Shown piece after piece: positions 40,709 to 49,588 of a stretch of 64,000 nt of DNA. The stretch is taken from assembly GCA_910578395.1 (NCBI GenBank), contig CAJTPZ010000004.1, positions 191,126 to 255,125 of the forward strand. The letters run 5' to 3'. Numbering within the stretch: the stretch's first letter is position 1; the number at the start of each line of letters is the position of its first letter. Position numbers and translations under genes: made by a program. The notes under the pieces were generated by a model, which was not told where the DNA came from, searched no databases, and was given only the letters and a program-made list of their open reading frames with translations. The stretch is from an uncultured Muribaculaceae bacterium (lineage in GTDB: Bacteria; Bacteroidota; Bacteroidia; Bacteroidales; Muribaculaceae).

Positions 40709-42058
40709 TTATTTCAGCCACACTTCCGGATTCTCTTTCTCCTTCTCTCGGCGTATCTCGAAATGCAGAACCCTCATTCCATCATTATCCTCGTCAAATG
40801 CCACAACTCCGATCGGTTGTCCGGCTCCAACGCGTGTCCCCTTGCCGACTGATATGGATTCCAGATTGGCATAAACCGTTATATAATCTCCGTGACGCAC
40901 CATCACAATGTTGTTGTAGCCAGGCTGACGGAAAACGGCCGACACCACCCCCTCATAGACTGCCGTAGCCCAGCGACCCGAAGTGATACCTATGTCGATA
41001 CCGGGGTTATCGGTCACAACCATCGGAAGAGAAGGATGTTTATGACGACCGAACTTCCTGACTACACGACGTTTTCCGTCGACAGGCCAAGGCAATTTAC
41101 CGCGGCTCGACTTGAATCCCGACGACAATTGCGCTGAGCTACGGGAAGTGGTAGCTTCCCCCTTGGCATCACTTTTAACTACCGTCACAACATCCACGCG
41201 CTCATCTCCGGTCTTCTTGTTGTCAGCGTCTGCCACAGCCTCATCCTTTTCCTCTTTTCCTTCAGCAGCAGTATCCTTGCTTTTCTGCTTTTCCTGCTTC
41301 TTTTTTCTTGCAGCTTCGGCTTCAGCTTTTGCAAGCTCCTCGGCAATAATTTTTTCAAGCTGGCGATTAAGATTGTCTATCTCTCTTTGCTTTTCCGAAA
41401 TGATACTTTTGATCTGGCGTTGTTCTTTCCTTAGCTGCACCAGAAGCTGATCATTGTCACGGTGCTTCTCTTTGAGCTTTGCCCTGTCGATTTCAAGCGC
41501 ATTAGCACGTGCTACTCGCAAGGTCTTCATCCTGTTGAGCTCACTCTTACGCTGTTCGAGCACTGCCTTGGCCTTGCCTATCTCATCTGCTCTGTTGGCA
41601 CGCCATTTCGAAAACTGACGCATGTTGCGGTATCGGCGCCACATCTGCCCGAACTCTTCCGACGCAAAAATAAATTCAAGCTCCGACATGCCGCCACGGC
41701 TACGGCGAGTCACGCGCAATGCTTTGGCATATTTGGCACTCATGTCGGCCACCTTCGCATCAAGCTGCACTATCGTGTCCTCAACACATGAGATGGCCGT
41801 ATCCATCTTCTGGATCTCTTTTTCAGTAAGAGTGATCTCTCGGTCAAGTTCCTCGATCTCTGCGGCAAGAGAAGCCAGCTGCGACAGACGCTGGGCTGTC
41901 GCCTTACGGTTGCTTTCAAGACGTGCCGACGATTGTTTGAGAGCGCTTGCCGCCTCACGACGCTGACGCTCCACCGCGGCCTTGCTGACTTTCGACTGAC
42001 CGCTGACAAGAAACGCCACACAAACCATTACAAGAAATACAATCCTACGAGCCATCAT
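40709..42058 (-). CDS. EnvC-like murein hydrolase activator (degenerate LytM)
   Basis: A 449-residue exported protein with a signal peptide (MMARRIVFLVMVCVAFLVSG). A long coiled coil covers residues 25-260, followed by a Lys/Glu-rich linker and a C-terminal LytM/M23 domain (about 325-449; GIDIGITSGRWATAVYEGVV, MVRHGDYITVYANLE, LHFEIRR). Catalytic M23 enzymes need HxxxD and HxH zinc ligands; here the first histidine is Asn (NPGID) and the YxHL histidine is Asn (YANLE). It is therefore likely non-catalytic and activates an amidase at the division site, as EnvC does. It overlaps the DUF4292 gene by four bases. Confidence 0.85.
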   Translation of the reverse strand: MMARRIVFLVMVCVAFLVSGQSKVSKAAVERQRREAASALKQSSARLESNRKATAQRLSQLASLAAEIEELDREITLTEKEIQKMDTAISCVEDTIVQLDAKVADMSAKYAKALRVTRRSRGGMSELEFIFASEEFGQMWRRYRNMRQFSKWRANRADEIGKAKAVLEQRKSELNRMKTLRVARANALEIDRAKLKEKHRDNDQLLVQLRKEQRQIKSIISEKQREIDNLNRQLEKIIAEELAKAEAEAARKKKQEKQKSKDTAAEGKEEKDEAVADADNKKTGDERVDVVTVVKSDAKGEATTSRSSAQLSSGFKSSRGKLPWPVDGKRRVVRKFGRHKHPSLPMVVTDNPGIDIGITSGRWATAVYEGVVSAVFRQPGYNNIVMVRHGDYITVYANLESISVGKGTRVGAGQPIGVVAFDEDNDGMRVLHFEIRREKEKENPEVWLK

Positions 42059-42705
42059 TCATTCAACCCAAGCCATTTCAGCAACTCACCGCTTCCGCTT
42101 ATAATTCTTTTGGGAGATCTGGGATATTTCCACGTTCCCACCTTTTCACTGTTCCATCTGGCCTCCTCAAAATTCCAGCGCACTTCCTCTTCCATATCCG
42201 CCCCCTCCACATCGGCGTTCCATCCGACTCTCATCAGACCGTAGGGTGTCGATAACGTATCGGCAGCCTCAAAAACGATCCTGAACTTCCACGCATCTAC
42301 CGCAAATTCCGAAGGAACGCCATTCACTCCCAGCAACAGATCCTGCAGACGCCCTATATCGAGACGCCTTCCCGTCGTCGGATCATTTCCAAGCCGCTCG
42401 CTCAGAAGAGTACCCGACATCTTGTCGTATGCCCAGATCGAATCACCGGCGGCAAACACAGAGAACAACTCCATACCGAGCATTCTCACCGACCCATAGA
42501 CCGACTCGTCCCTCACCATAGTCATGCGGCCCGAAGCAGTGATTCCGGCATTTCCCTGAATCACAACCTTCATCGGCAATACCACATTATGCCAGTCGCT
42601 GGAATACTCCTTTCCTGTAATCGACGGTTTTGTTGTCCGGCATCCGGCCACAGCCAGAACCAGGACCAACACTGCCACGCCCCATATCAATCCTCTACCC
42701 TTCAC
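42055..42705 (-). CDS. DUF4292 lipoprotein
   Basis: A 216-residue lipoprotein (lipobox VAGC at residue 22) of the DUF4292 family, with a LolB/LppX-like beta-sheet fold. It carries the stretch VVIQGNAGITASGRMTMVRDE, split here, then MLGMELFSVFAAGDSIWAYDK. It is encoded between a TPR protein and the EnvC-like factor, overlapping both by four bases, an order common to Bacteroidota. A role in lipoprotein or envelope assembly is likely, but unproved. Confidence 0.8.
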   Translation of the reverse strand: MKGRGLIWGVAVLVLVLAVAGCRTTKPSITGKEYSSDWHNVVLPMKVVIQGNAGITASGRMTMVRDESVYGSVRMLGMELFSVFAAGDSIWAYDKMSGTLLSERLGNDPTTGRRLDIGRLQDLLLGVNGVPSEFAVDAWKFRIVFEAADTLSTPYGLMRVGWNADVEGADMEEEVRWNFEEARWNSEKVGTWKYPRSPKRIISGSGELLKWLGLNE

Positions 42706-44462
42706 TTCTGCAGATAGGTCTTTTGTTCAATCTTCCTTTTCAGAAGTTCATTCTCAGGATCCAGCTTCAGAGCCTCTTTCCAGAACTCAAGAGCTCTGTC
42801 GGGGTCGAGATTCATGAAATAAATATCACCTGCATGTTCATATAGTTCAGCGCTCGGCTCCGTATCATATTCCAGAGCCCTGTCGATATATTCTTTTGCC
42901 GTCTCAAACTTCTTTTGCTTGAACATCACCCAGGCATAGGTGTCGAGTGACGTGGAATTTTCAGGCTCTTCCCTCACCGTCCAGTAGCTCAACTGCTCCG
43001 CACGGTCAAGATCCCGGTTCTCACAGGCAAGATAATACGCGCAGTTGTTCATCGCAAGCAGATTGCTGCCGTCTGTTTCCAGAGCCATATCGTAGTAGCG
43101 AAACGCACTGTCGGCCTCATTGTTCCTGTAGAACGCGTCACCAAGCGAGCACTGCATCTGCGACAGCATTTCCCGGTCGTTTTTATCGGTCATTCTTATT
43201 GCCTCGCGCAATCTCGCTATCGCACTATCCGCATTACCGGCCATAATGTCGGCCGACCCCGTCAAAAAAGCAAGAGTGGCATTTCCGCCGTGATATTTAA
43301 GTCCGCGCTCACCTGCCCCGGCGGCTTTAGAGGCATCGTTGTCACTGAGGTATATCGTCACAAGGCGGTTCCAGTTCTCCACTGTCGCAGGGTCAAGATC
43401 TACAAGAATCTCCGTCTGTTCGGCCGCACGTTTATAGTCTCCCGTGACTGCCAGATACGACGAAAATAAATCTCTTATCTGAGGTTCGAGCGGATGAAGA
43501 TCAGTCAGCACTCCGAAAAGATTTTCTATGCGTCCGTGCTGCAGGCTGTCACTGTATAGATCCTTAACATAGCCACGCATAAGTTCAACCTTTTCATTCA
43601 GATCAAGATCCGGCTGACTCAGAGCATTAAAAACCTCCTTGTCATAACGGGCCGAATCTCCATGAATCTGATAATACTGTGCGAGCTTGAAATATGCCAT
43701 GCCGTTCACAGAATCGATCTCAAGCGCACGGTTATAATATTTCACCGCATCATCATCACGCTTAAGAGCCATCATCACATCCCCTGCGAAAAGAGCTTCG
43801 TTCACTCCTCGCGGATGCACCTGCAGCAAAGTGTCGAGAGCGGCAAGAGTCGACGATGTGTCGCCGATAGATATATAGGCATTCATTTTCTGCGATACAA
43901 TACCCACTTCTGTTCCGTGCACACGCTCAAGCTGATCAAAAATCCCGATCGCGCGAAGTATATTGGCGGTGTCACCGGTGGCGCACAAGGCGTTTGCAAG
44001 CCTGAAACCTGCATCCGGCTTTTTCGGGTAAAGAGAATCGAGACGCTCCCACACCTTAAGTGCGATATCGCCATGATTAAGTCTTTCGCTCAGATTGGCG
44101 AAAAAAACACTCGAATAATAGTCCTCTGGATCACTTTCATTTGCATCAAGCATCAGGCGGTAACCCCTCTCCACTGTCGCCGAATCACCCTCCCGGCTCA
44201 TAGTGTTTGCGAGTATGGTATAAAAACCATAGTCACTGTTCAGCGCGCTCTGTGTCGAATCAAGGTTATAGGCATAGCCGAGCAGGTCATAAGCCGATGC
44301 ATAATTGTCATCGGCTATCTTCGACCGGGCCTCAAGATAAGCATAGTCAGCCTTGCGCGACAATTCCTCCGCACGGCGGTCACGTTCACTTCTGCCGGCT
44401 GTTTCCGCAAAAACCGCAAGCACAACGGCTATCGCAATTATCGTAAATATAAATCGACGCAT
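42702..44462 (-). CDS. Exported tetratricopeptide-repeat protein
   Basis: The 586-residue product has an N-terminal hydrophobic signal (MRRFIFTIIAIAVVLAVFAETAG) and at least ten TPR-type helical repeats, for instance AVKYYNRALEIDSVNGMAYFK, split here, ALETDGSNLLAMNNCAYYL and KEALKLDPENELLKRK. TPR arrays bind partner proteins. The order dut, TPR, DUF4292, EnvC-like is conserved in Bacteroidota, so it probably scaffolds an envelope complex. It follows dut by 27 bases. Confidence 0.85.
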   Translation of the reverse strand: MRRFIFTIIAIAVVLAVFAETAGRSERDRRAEELSRKADYAYLEARSKIADDNYASAYDLLGYAYNLDSTQSALNSDYGFYTILANTMSREGDSATVERGYRLMLDANESDPEDYYSSVFFANLSERLNHGDIALKVWERLDSLYPKKPDAGFRLANALCATGDTANILRAIGIFDQLERVHGTEVGIVSQKMNAYISIGDTSSTLAALDTLLQVHPRGVNEALFAGDVMMALKRDDDAVKYYNRALEIDSVNGMAYFKLAQYYQIHGDSARYDKEVFNALSQPDLDLNEKVELMRGYVKDLYSDSLQHGRIENLFGVLTDLHPLEPQIRDLFSSYLAVTGDYKRAAEQTEILVDLDPATVENWNRLVTIYLSDNDASKAAGAGERGLKYHGGNATLAFLTGSADIMAGNADSAIARLREAIRMTDKNDREMLSQMQCSLGDAFYRNNEADSAFRYYDMALETDGSNLLAMNNCAYYLACENRDLDRAEQLSYWTVREEPENSTSLDTYAWVMFKQKKFETAKEYIDRALEYDTEPSAELYEHAGDIYFMNLDPDRALEFWKEALKLDPENELLKRKIEQKTYLQK

Positions 44463-44489
44463 ATCTTTCAGCCCGTTTTATCCGGTTAG

Positions 44490-44933
44490 TTAGTTTACCC
44501 CTGTGTGACCGAATCCGCCGTCACCACGCTCGGTTTCGTCAAGACGCTCTACCGCTTCCCATTCAACATGAGTGTAGTTGGTGATTACCATCTGGCAGAT
44601 GCGCTCTCCGTCATTCACAGTAAAAGCCTCATTCGATAGATTTATAAGAATCACCCCTATCTCTCCCCGATAGTCTGCATCAACCGTTCCCGGAGTATTC
44701 ACCAGTGTGATGCCATGTTTCAGTGCAAGTCCGCTGCGGGGACGTATCTGACATTCATGACCGGCAGGGAGCTGAAGATAAAGACCTGTAGGTATCAGAG
44801 CCCTTTCCAGCGGCTTGAGCACAACCGGTTCTTTCAGAAAAGCACGCACATCCATTCCGGCTGATTCCGGCGTTGCATACTCCGGCATACTGTGATGCGA
44901 TTTATTGATTATCTTTACTTTTATACGCTCCAT
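44490..44933 (-). CDS. dut: dUTP diphosphatase
   Basis: Hydrolyses dUTP to dUMP, keeping uracil out of DNA and feeding dTMP synthesis. The 147-residue trimeric enzyme has the five classic motifs: ESAGMDVRAF (motif 1), RPRSGLALKHG (2), NTPGTVDADYRGEIGV (3), GERICQMVI (4) and the flexible C-terminal ERGDGGFGHTG (5). Length is normal. It is the first gene of the TPR/DUF4292/EnvC-like operon; no promoter could be fixed in the 47 bases upstream. Confidence 0.97.
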   Translation of the reverse strand: MERIKVKIINKSHHSMPEYATPESAGMDVRAFLKEPVVLKPLERALIPTGLYLQLPAGHECQIRPRSGLALKHGITLVNTPGTVDADYRGEIGVILINLSNEAFTVNDGERICQMVITNYTHVEWEAVERLDETERGDGGFGHTGVN

Positions 44934-44980
44934 AGTTTTTCATTTTACCTGTTCAGTTCACCTGCGGCGACACAGTCCAT

Positions 44981-45661
44981 TCACTCCTCTATGCTGTAAT
45001 TAAGAAAATCTACAAGAGGTTTCAGCAGCTTGAGCCTGCGTGAAGCCTCTGCCGTCCAATCACCTGTGAAAAACGCCTCATCGCATCTACACGCTCGGCC
45101 ATATTCTTTCAGACGCAGCAGATCGGCGTCAGGATGATCCTTCGGCCAACCTTTTGGTACAGTCTTGAGACTCTCACCTACCCAGCCGGGGAAAACACGG
45201 TTAAACTCTTCGGCATCAATTATACCGCGAAACTCCTCTATATTGTCAACAATCGCCTTGCGAAGTTTTCTCAGCATAGCACTGTCAGGGTCCCAGACTC
45301 CTCCGAAAAGACCTGAGAAAACATAACTTTCTCCGGTGTCGGGACCGGCCTGTATATAATATCCGCCCTCGTGCGAGCTACGGCCATGAACATTGATTCC
45401 GGCACAAACCCACGTTTTGTATGGCGACTTGTTGGCGCTGAACCTCACATCACGGTATATCCTGAACACACAGTCCTTGGCCGACAGATGGCGAAGCGAA
45501 GGATCCCATTCGCTCATTCTCGCAAGCAATAGATCAACATCATCCATCCACCCCTTGCGCAGTGATTCCCACCGGTCTTTATTGGCCGTAAACCAGACCC
45601 TGTCATTGTTGACCGATAATTCTCTCAGAAAAGTATACAGCCCTGCGGTATCCATCGTCAA
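44981..45661 (-). CDS. DUF2461 family protein
   Basis: A 226-residue cytoplasmic protein of the DUF2461/TIGR02453 family, whose biochemical function is not known. Marks are FLRELSVNNDRVWFTANKDRW at the N-terminus, split here, FRIYRDVRFSANKSPYKTW near residue 66 and GYYIQAGPD near residue 96. It abuts the DUF4834 gene directly (start at 45661 next to a stop at 45662). Probably part of the psd-pssA-DUF4834 transcript. Confidence 0.87.
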   Translation of the reverse strand: MTMDTAGLYTFLRELSVNNDRVWFTANKDRWESLRKGWMDDVDLLLARMSEWDPSLRHLSAKDCVFRIYRDVRFSANKSPYKTWVCAGINVHGRSSHEGGYYIQAGPDTGESYVFSGLFGGVWDPDSAMLRKLRKAIVDNIEEFRGIIDAEEFNRVFPGWVGESLKTVPKGWPKDHPDADLLRLKEYGRACRCDEAFFTGDWTAEASRRLKLLKPLVDFLNYSIEE

Positions 45662-46030
45662 TTATCTTTTCGGAGGTATCTCTTCCCACTCCGCATCAAC
45701 GACCTGCGATTCCGATTCAGCTACCCTACGGCTACCGTCCGGTCCTTCTACAGTTTCACTGTAACTCGACGATGCAGTTGTGATATCTTCAAATTCCACA
45801 TATTCACCTACGTCCTTGTCGATTTTCTTCTTTCGGCGTGGTGATCCAGCGGTATTGGAGGCCGGCCCGTTACCCCGGGCAGCTTGTTCAAATGCGTCTC
45901 TGACATTGCGCTGCACTTTGCGCACATAAATCATTCCCTTGACCACAGGCCAAAGAATATATGCCAGAAATATCAATAATACTAATAAAAAAAATGACAC
46001 GTTTTGATATCTTTCTTGTTTTACAAACAT
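45662..46030 (-). CDS. DUF4834 membrane-anchored protein
   Basis: A 122-residue protein with one membrane helix near the N-terminus (residues 12-32, SFFLLVLLIFLAYILWPVV) and a charged, likely disordered cytoplasmic tail containing a basic patch (RRKKKID) and an acidic end (VVDAEWEEIPPKR). This is the DUF4834 pattern, a family confined to Bacteroidales and found downstream of pssA. Function unknown. Confidence 0.75.
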   Translation of the reverse strand: MFVKQERYQNVSFFLLVLLIFLAYILWPVVKGMIYVRKVQRNVRDAFEQAARGNGPASNTAGSPRRKKKIDKDVGEYVEFEDITTASSSYSETVEGPDGSRRVAESESQVVDAEWEEIPPKR

Positions 46031-46080
46031 TCACCTGACCGGTTGCCGCCCAGGCTACAAACCAGAAGCCAGCCTATGCA

Positions 46081-46842
46081 TCATTTTTTCGCCGTGTCTG
46101 CCGATGCCCGACACAGCACATTGATAATGCTCAGCGACACGTAGACCGCAATAGTCCACATAAAACCTTCCACTCCCCAAAATATAACAAGAAGTATGGC
46201 CGAAATGATTAAGGCGATACGGCTGATATTTGGCATATCCATCTTAAAGCCACCCTTTATCTTGAACGAGAACATCGGAAGTTCCGAAACCATAAGAAGC
46301 GAGACAACGGCAATGACAGCGACAGATAACAGTTCTCCCGCTAAATCACTACTTGCCAGAAATGCCATATAGCCTATCCAGAAAATAGCATTGGCCGGAA
46401 TCGGCAAACCTATAAAGGATGAAGTCTGCCGCGTATCGACGTTGAACTTGGCCAACCGAAGCGCACCACATACAGCAATCATAACCGACATCCATGCGGT
46501 CCACTCACCCCATTCCGGACGAAAAGCCCTTATAACATGATAAAGCATCACCGCAGGCGCAACACCGAAACTAACAAGATCACACAGCGAGTCAAGTTCC
46601 TTGCCTATCGCCGATGTCGCGTGAAGCAACCTCGCTGTCAACCCATCGAGAAAATCAAAAACAGCTGCCGAGCCAATAAGAATCCAGCATAACTCAAGAC
46701 GTGACAGTCCGAACGCTCCTGGTGACATCAGGTCTCCCGACAACACTATTGCGACAAAGCCGCATACAAGGCTCAGGCTTGTCACACCGTTAGGCATCCA
46801 CGCCACCATACGGCCTGCCTTATTTCCTCTGTCTCCGCTCAT
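46081..46842 (-). CDS. pssA: CDP-diacylglycerol--serine O-phosphatidyltransferase
   Basis: Makes phosphatidylserine from CDP-diacylglycerol and serine in the inner membrane. The CDP-alcohol phosphotransferase motif DG-x2-AR-x8-G-x3-D-x3-D is complete in FDFLDGLTARLLHATSAIG then KELDSLCD (about residues 60-86). The rest forms about eight membrane segments. It overlaps psd by four bases, so the two consecutive steps to phosphatidylethanolamine are made together. Confidence 0.95.
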   Translation of the reverse strand: MSGDRGNKAGRMVAWMPNGVTSLSLVCGFVAIVLSGDLMSPGAFGLSRLELCWILIGSAAVFDFLDGLTARLLHATSAIGKELDSLCDLVSFGVAPAVMLYHVIRAFRPEWGEWTAWMSVMIAVCGALRLAKFNVDTRQTSSFIGLPIPANAIFWIGYMAFLASSDLAGELLSVAVIAVVSLLMVSELPMFSFKIKGGFKMDMPNISRIALIISAILLVIFWGVEGFMWTIAVYVSLSIINVLCRASADTAKK

Positions 46843-47540
46843 TGCTTTTTAAGTTGCGGATCAAGTTCCGGACACAGGCGTCCTACCAGTGAAATACCTC
46901 CGGTAGTGCGGTCATCAAGCTTGACAAAAATCTCCGTCCCTATAGGCAGATAAAGATCAACCCTCGAGCCAAACTTTATGAACCCCATATGATCCTCAAT
47001 GTTGGCATCGGTTCCGGGTTGGGCATAAGTCACTATTCGGCGTGCCATCGCTCCCGCTACCTGACGCATCATCACGCGCTGCCCCGACGGAGTCTCTATC
47101 ACAACAGTGCTTCTCTCGTTCTCACTGCTCGATTTCGGTAACCACGCAGCCTGAAACCGTCCAGTATGATGAGCTGTATATGTCACCTTTCCGTTTACCG
47201 GAAACCAGTTGGCATGGACATTGGTCGGACTCATAAACACCGATAGCTGGATAGCCTCGCACTTCAGCACTTCCGGTTCATAGACTTTCTCGAGAGCTAC
47301 GACTTTTCCGTCGGCACTCGCCACCACGGCATTTTCAGGGTTACCCTGAAACTTTCGTCGCGGTGACCTAAAAAAATTCACCACGAGCAGATAAAAGACA
47401 ATCGACACGGCTGTCACAACAATCGGGACTATCATCAGATCATCGCCAAGCCATAGCCATAAAGGCACATTCAATGCCGCCAGGACAAGCGCTCCGGCAA
47501 TCAGTATTTCTGTACCTTCATGGTGTATCTTTACTCGCAT
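46839..47540 (-). CDS. psd: Phosphatidylserine decarboxylase
   Basis: Converts phosphatidylserine to phosphatidylethanolamine. The 233-residue proenzyme has two N-terminal membrane helices, then VVASADGKVVALEKV, LSVFMSPTNVHANWFPV and the self-cleavage site MGFIKFGSRVDLYLP, where the serine of GS becomes the pyruvoyl cofactor. Short length is typical of the PSD-A type. Upstream at 47568-47575 lies a perfect -7 element. Confidence 0.95.
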   Translation of the reverse strand: MRVKIHHEGTEILIAGALVLAALNVPLWLWLGDDLMIVPIVVTAVSIVFYLLVVNFFRSPRRKFQGNPENAVVASADGKVVALEKVYEPEVLKCEAIQLSVFMSPTNVHANWFPVNGKVTYTAHHTGRFQAAWLPKSSSENERSTVVIETPSGQRVMMRQVAGAMARRIVTYAQPGTDANIEDHMGFIKFGSRVDLYLPIGTEIFVKLDDRTTGGISLVGRLCPELDPQLKKQ

Positions 47541-47567
47541 CTTTCTTCTGTAGTTTTTCTTTACTTA

Positions 47568-47575
47568 CAAATGTA
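47568..47575 (-). promoter_or_regulatory. Promoter -7 element of psd-pssA
   Basis: Minus-strand TACATTTG, a perfect match, 27 bases upstream of the psd ATG. Confidence 0.6.
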
Positions 47576-47635
47576 GCAAACTATTCCGTCACGGAAAACT
47601 GTTTTACAACACTCTTTGACCCCACATTGTCGGCA

Positions 47636-49549
47636 TCAGCGGCGGCCGCCTTTTTTCTGCTGGTCACGCAATGCGGCCTGCTGTTGGCGCTGGGCCTCCT
47701 CCAGGCGAGCCATCCACTTGGATTTCTTTCGTGGTTTGGCTGCATGATCGCGCATCTTCTGACGCATCTTGTCCTCATCGGTCATCCAACGGAACATATA
47801 AGTCATGACAATTGTAATAAGCAGCGAAAGAAGATAGTAATAGCTTAGGCCTGCCGCATAGTCATTGAAGAAGAAAAGGAACATAAGCGGCATCATATAC
47901 ATCATAGCCTTCATGCCGGGCATACTCGATGTGCTCGCCTGGCTCTGCATGTTCAGTCGTGTATACACCACGTTCACGGCAGTCATGAGCAGACAGAACA
48001 GACTTACATTCTTCCCATAGAACGGAATCGAGAACGGCAGAGTAAACACAATATCGGGCGCGGCGAGATTATGGGCCCAAAGAAAGCTCTGGCCGCGAAG
48101 CTCGATGCACGACGGGAAAAACCAGAACATAGCCACAAGTATAGGCATCTGAAGCAACATCGGCACACACCCCGACATCGGACTCGCACCTGCCTTACTG
48201 TAAAGTTCCATAGTTTTCTGGCTGCGCTTCATCGCATTCTCCTGACCGGGATACTTGTCGTTTATCTCTTTGATTTCAGGAGCAAGCACTCTCATCTTGG
48301 CCTGCGACACAAGGCTTTTGTAAGTGAACGGGAACAGTATGACTTTGATAAACACCGTCAGTATCAATATGATCAGGCCATAATTGCTTATAACTGATCC
48401 GAGCCATGTAAATACCGGTATAATGATCAGAGTATTGATCCAACGTATTATAGGCCATCCGAGAGGTATAAGCGAAGTCAGGTCGAGATCCTCCTGTGTG
48501 TTGATCTCATTGTCAAGTGACGAAAGCAACGGATAGAGGTTGGGGCCGAGATAGACATCCATGGCGAAAGGCACTGCCTGAACAGATGAATAGTCTATAG
48601 TCGCCGACATATTCATATCCTTGACATAATCCTCGCTATCCTTTAAGAACTTAGATTCGACATCGGCACTGCTGAATGCGGTGCGCGGAATCATGACCGT
48701 CGAGAAGAATTGATTTTTAAAACCTATCCACTTGACGCGCTGATGCAAGTTTTCCGAATCATCCTTAACCGAGGAAAGCTCATCGGGAGAATCTCCCAGG
48801 AATTTATAAGCCAAAGAGCTGTTGCGTTCCTCAAAGACACGTCCGGTCTCGTTGCGTGCCATCTTATATGCCCAGTCAAACTGAGCCGTAGCAAGCGACG
48901 CAGGCACATACTCGCTCATACCTTCCTGAAGCACCTCGACACCCACAACATAAGATCCCGGACGTAGCGTATAACGCAAAGAAAGTGTGGCCGGCTTGGC
49001 GGCAGACGCGATATCATTGCCCTGACCGGCGGTATCGACAGCGGCAAACGCCTTTGGATTGCATGCTTTCGCAAAATCCATGGTCATTACCACAACACTG
49101 TCGTTTACCTCTGTAGGAGTAAAGCGATAGTTTGACGTGTCAAAACGTCGTGAAGCGGTTGTAAATGTAAAACCATAGCGAGAATCAGCCTCCCTTATCA
49201 GTTCTACACGAGAAGTGTCAGTATCTCCCTTGGCAAAGCTATTATAGTCATTCAGACGGGCAGATGTGATCATGCCGCCGCGCTCGGAAATCTCAAGACG
49301 CAAAAGATCATTTGCAAGCACAACCTTCGAAACAGTCTCTCCGGGAGCCACCATGCCTTCGTCAAGAGCCGGGCCACTTTCCCCAGGCATTCCGGAAGCA
49401 TTTTCCGATTCAGACTGAGCCGCCAGCTCGGCTTGTGACTGCTCGGCCGCACGTGCGGCGAGCTCTTCCTCGCCGGGACGGTTAAGCCATGTAAATCCCA
49501 GAACAACAGCTCCCATCAGCAGGAGCCCCGTCAGCGTATTCTTATCCAT
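47636..49549 (-). CDS. yidC: Membrane protein insertase YidC
   Basis: Inserts and folds inner-membrane proteins, alone or with SecYEG. The 637-residue protein has the N-terminal anchor (TGLLLMGAVVLGFTWLN), a large periplasmic beta domain (about residues 60-370) and the conserved five-helix core with YGLIILILTVFIKVILFPFT, AMKRSQKTMELYSKAG, MSGCVPMLLQMPILVAMF and a Lys/Arg/Gln-rich tail. Length is usual for Bacteroidota YidC. It follows pyrG by 39 bases and is probably co-transcribed with it. Confidence 0.97.
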   Translation of the reverse strand: MDKNTLTGLLLMGAVVLGFTWLNRPGEEELAARAAEQSQAELAAQSESENASGMPGESGPALDEGMVAPGETVSKVVLANDLLRLEISERGGMITSARLNDYNSFAKGDTDTSRVELIREADSRYGFTFTTASRRFDTSNYRFTPTEVNDSVVVMTMDFAKACNPKAFAAVDTAGQGNDIASAAKPATLSLRYTLRPGSYVVGVEVLQEGMSEYVPASLATAQFDWAYKMARNETGRVFEERNSSLAYKFLGDSPDELSSVKDDSENLHQRVKWIGFKNQFFSTVMIPRTAFSSADVESKFLKDSEDYVKDMNMSATIDYSSVQAVPFAMDVYLGPNLYPLLSSLDNEINTQEDLDLTSLIPLGWPIIRWINTLIIIPVFTWLGSVISNYGLIILILTVFIKVILFPFTYKSLVSQAKMRVLAPEIKEINDKYPGQENAMKRSQKTMELYSKAGASPMSGCVPMLLQMPILVAMFWFFPSCIELRGQSFLWAHNLAAPDIVFTLPFSIPFYGKNVSLFCLLMTAVNVVYTRLNMQSQASTSSMPGMKAMMYMMPLMFLFFFNDYAAGLSYYYLLSLLITIVMTYMFRWMTDEDKMRQKMRDHAAKPRKKSKWMARLEEAQRQQQAALRDQQKKGGRR

Positions 49550-49588
49550 TCTGTTTTCTGTTTCTCCTTCTCCGGAAAAATTCTTACT

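Noticed and set aside
41206..41360. Repetitive Lys/Glu codons in the EnvC-like gene as a possible tandem repeat
   Set aside because: It is the charged linker between coiled coil and LytM domain; the repeats are irregular.
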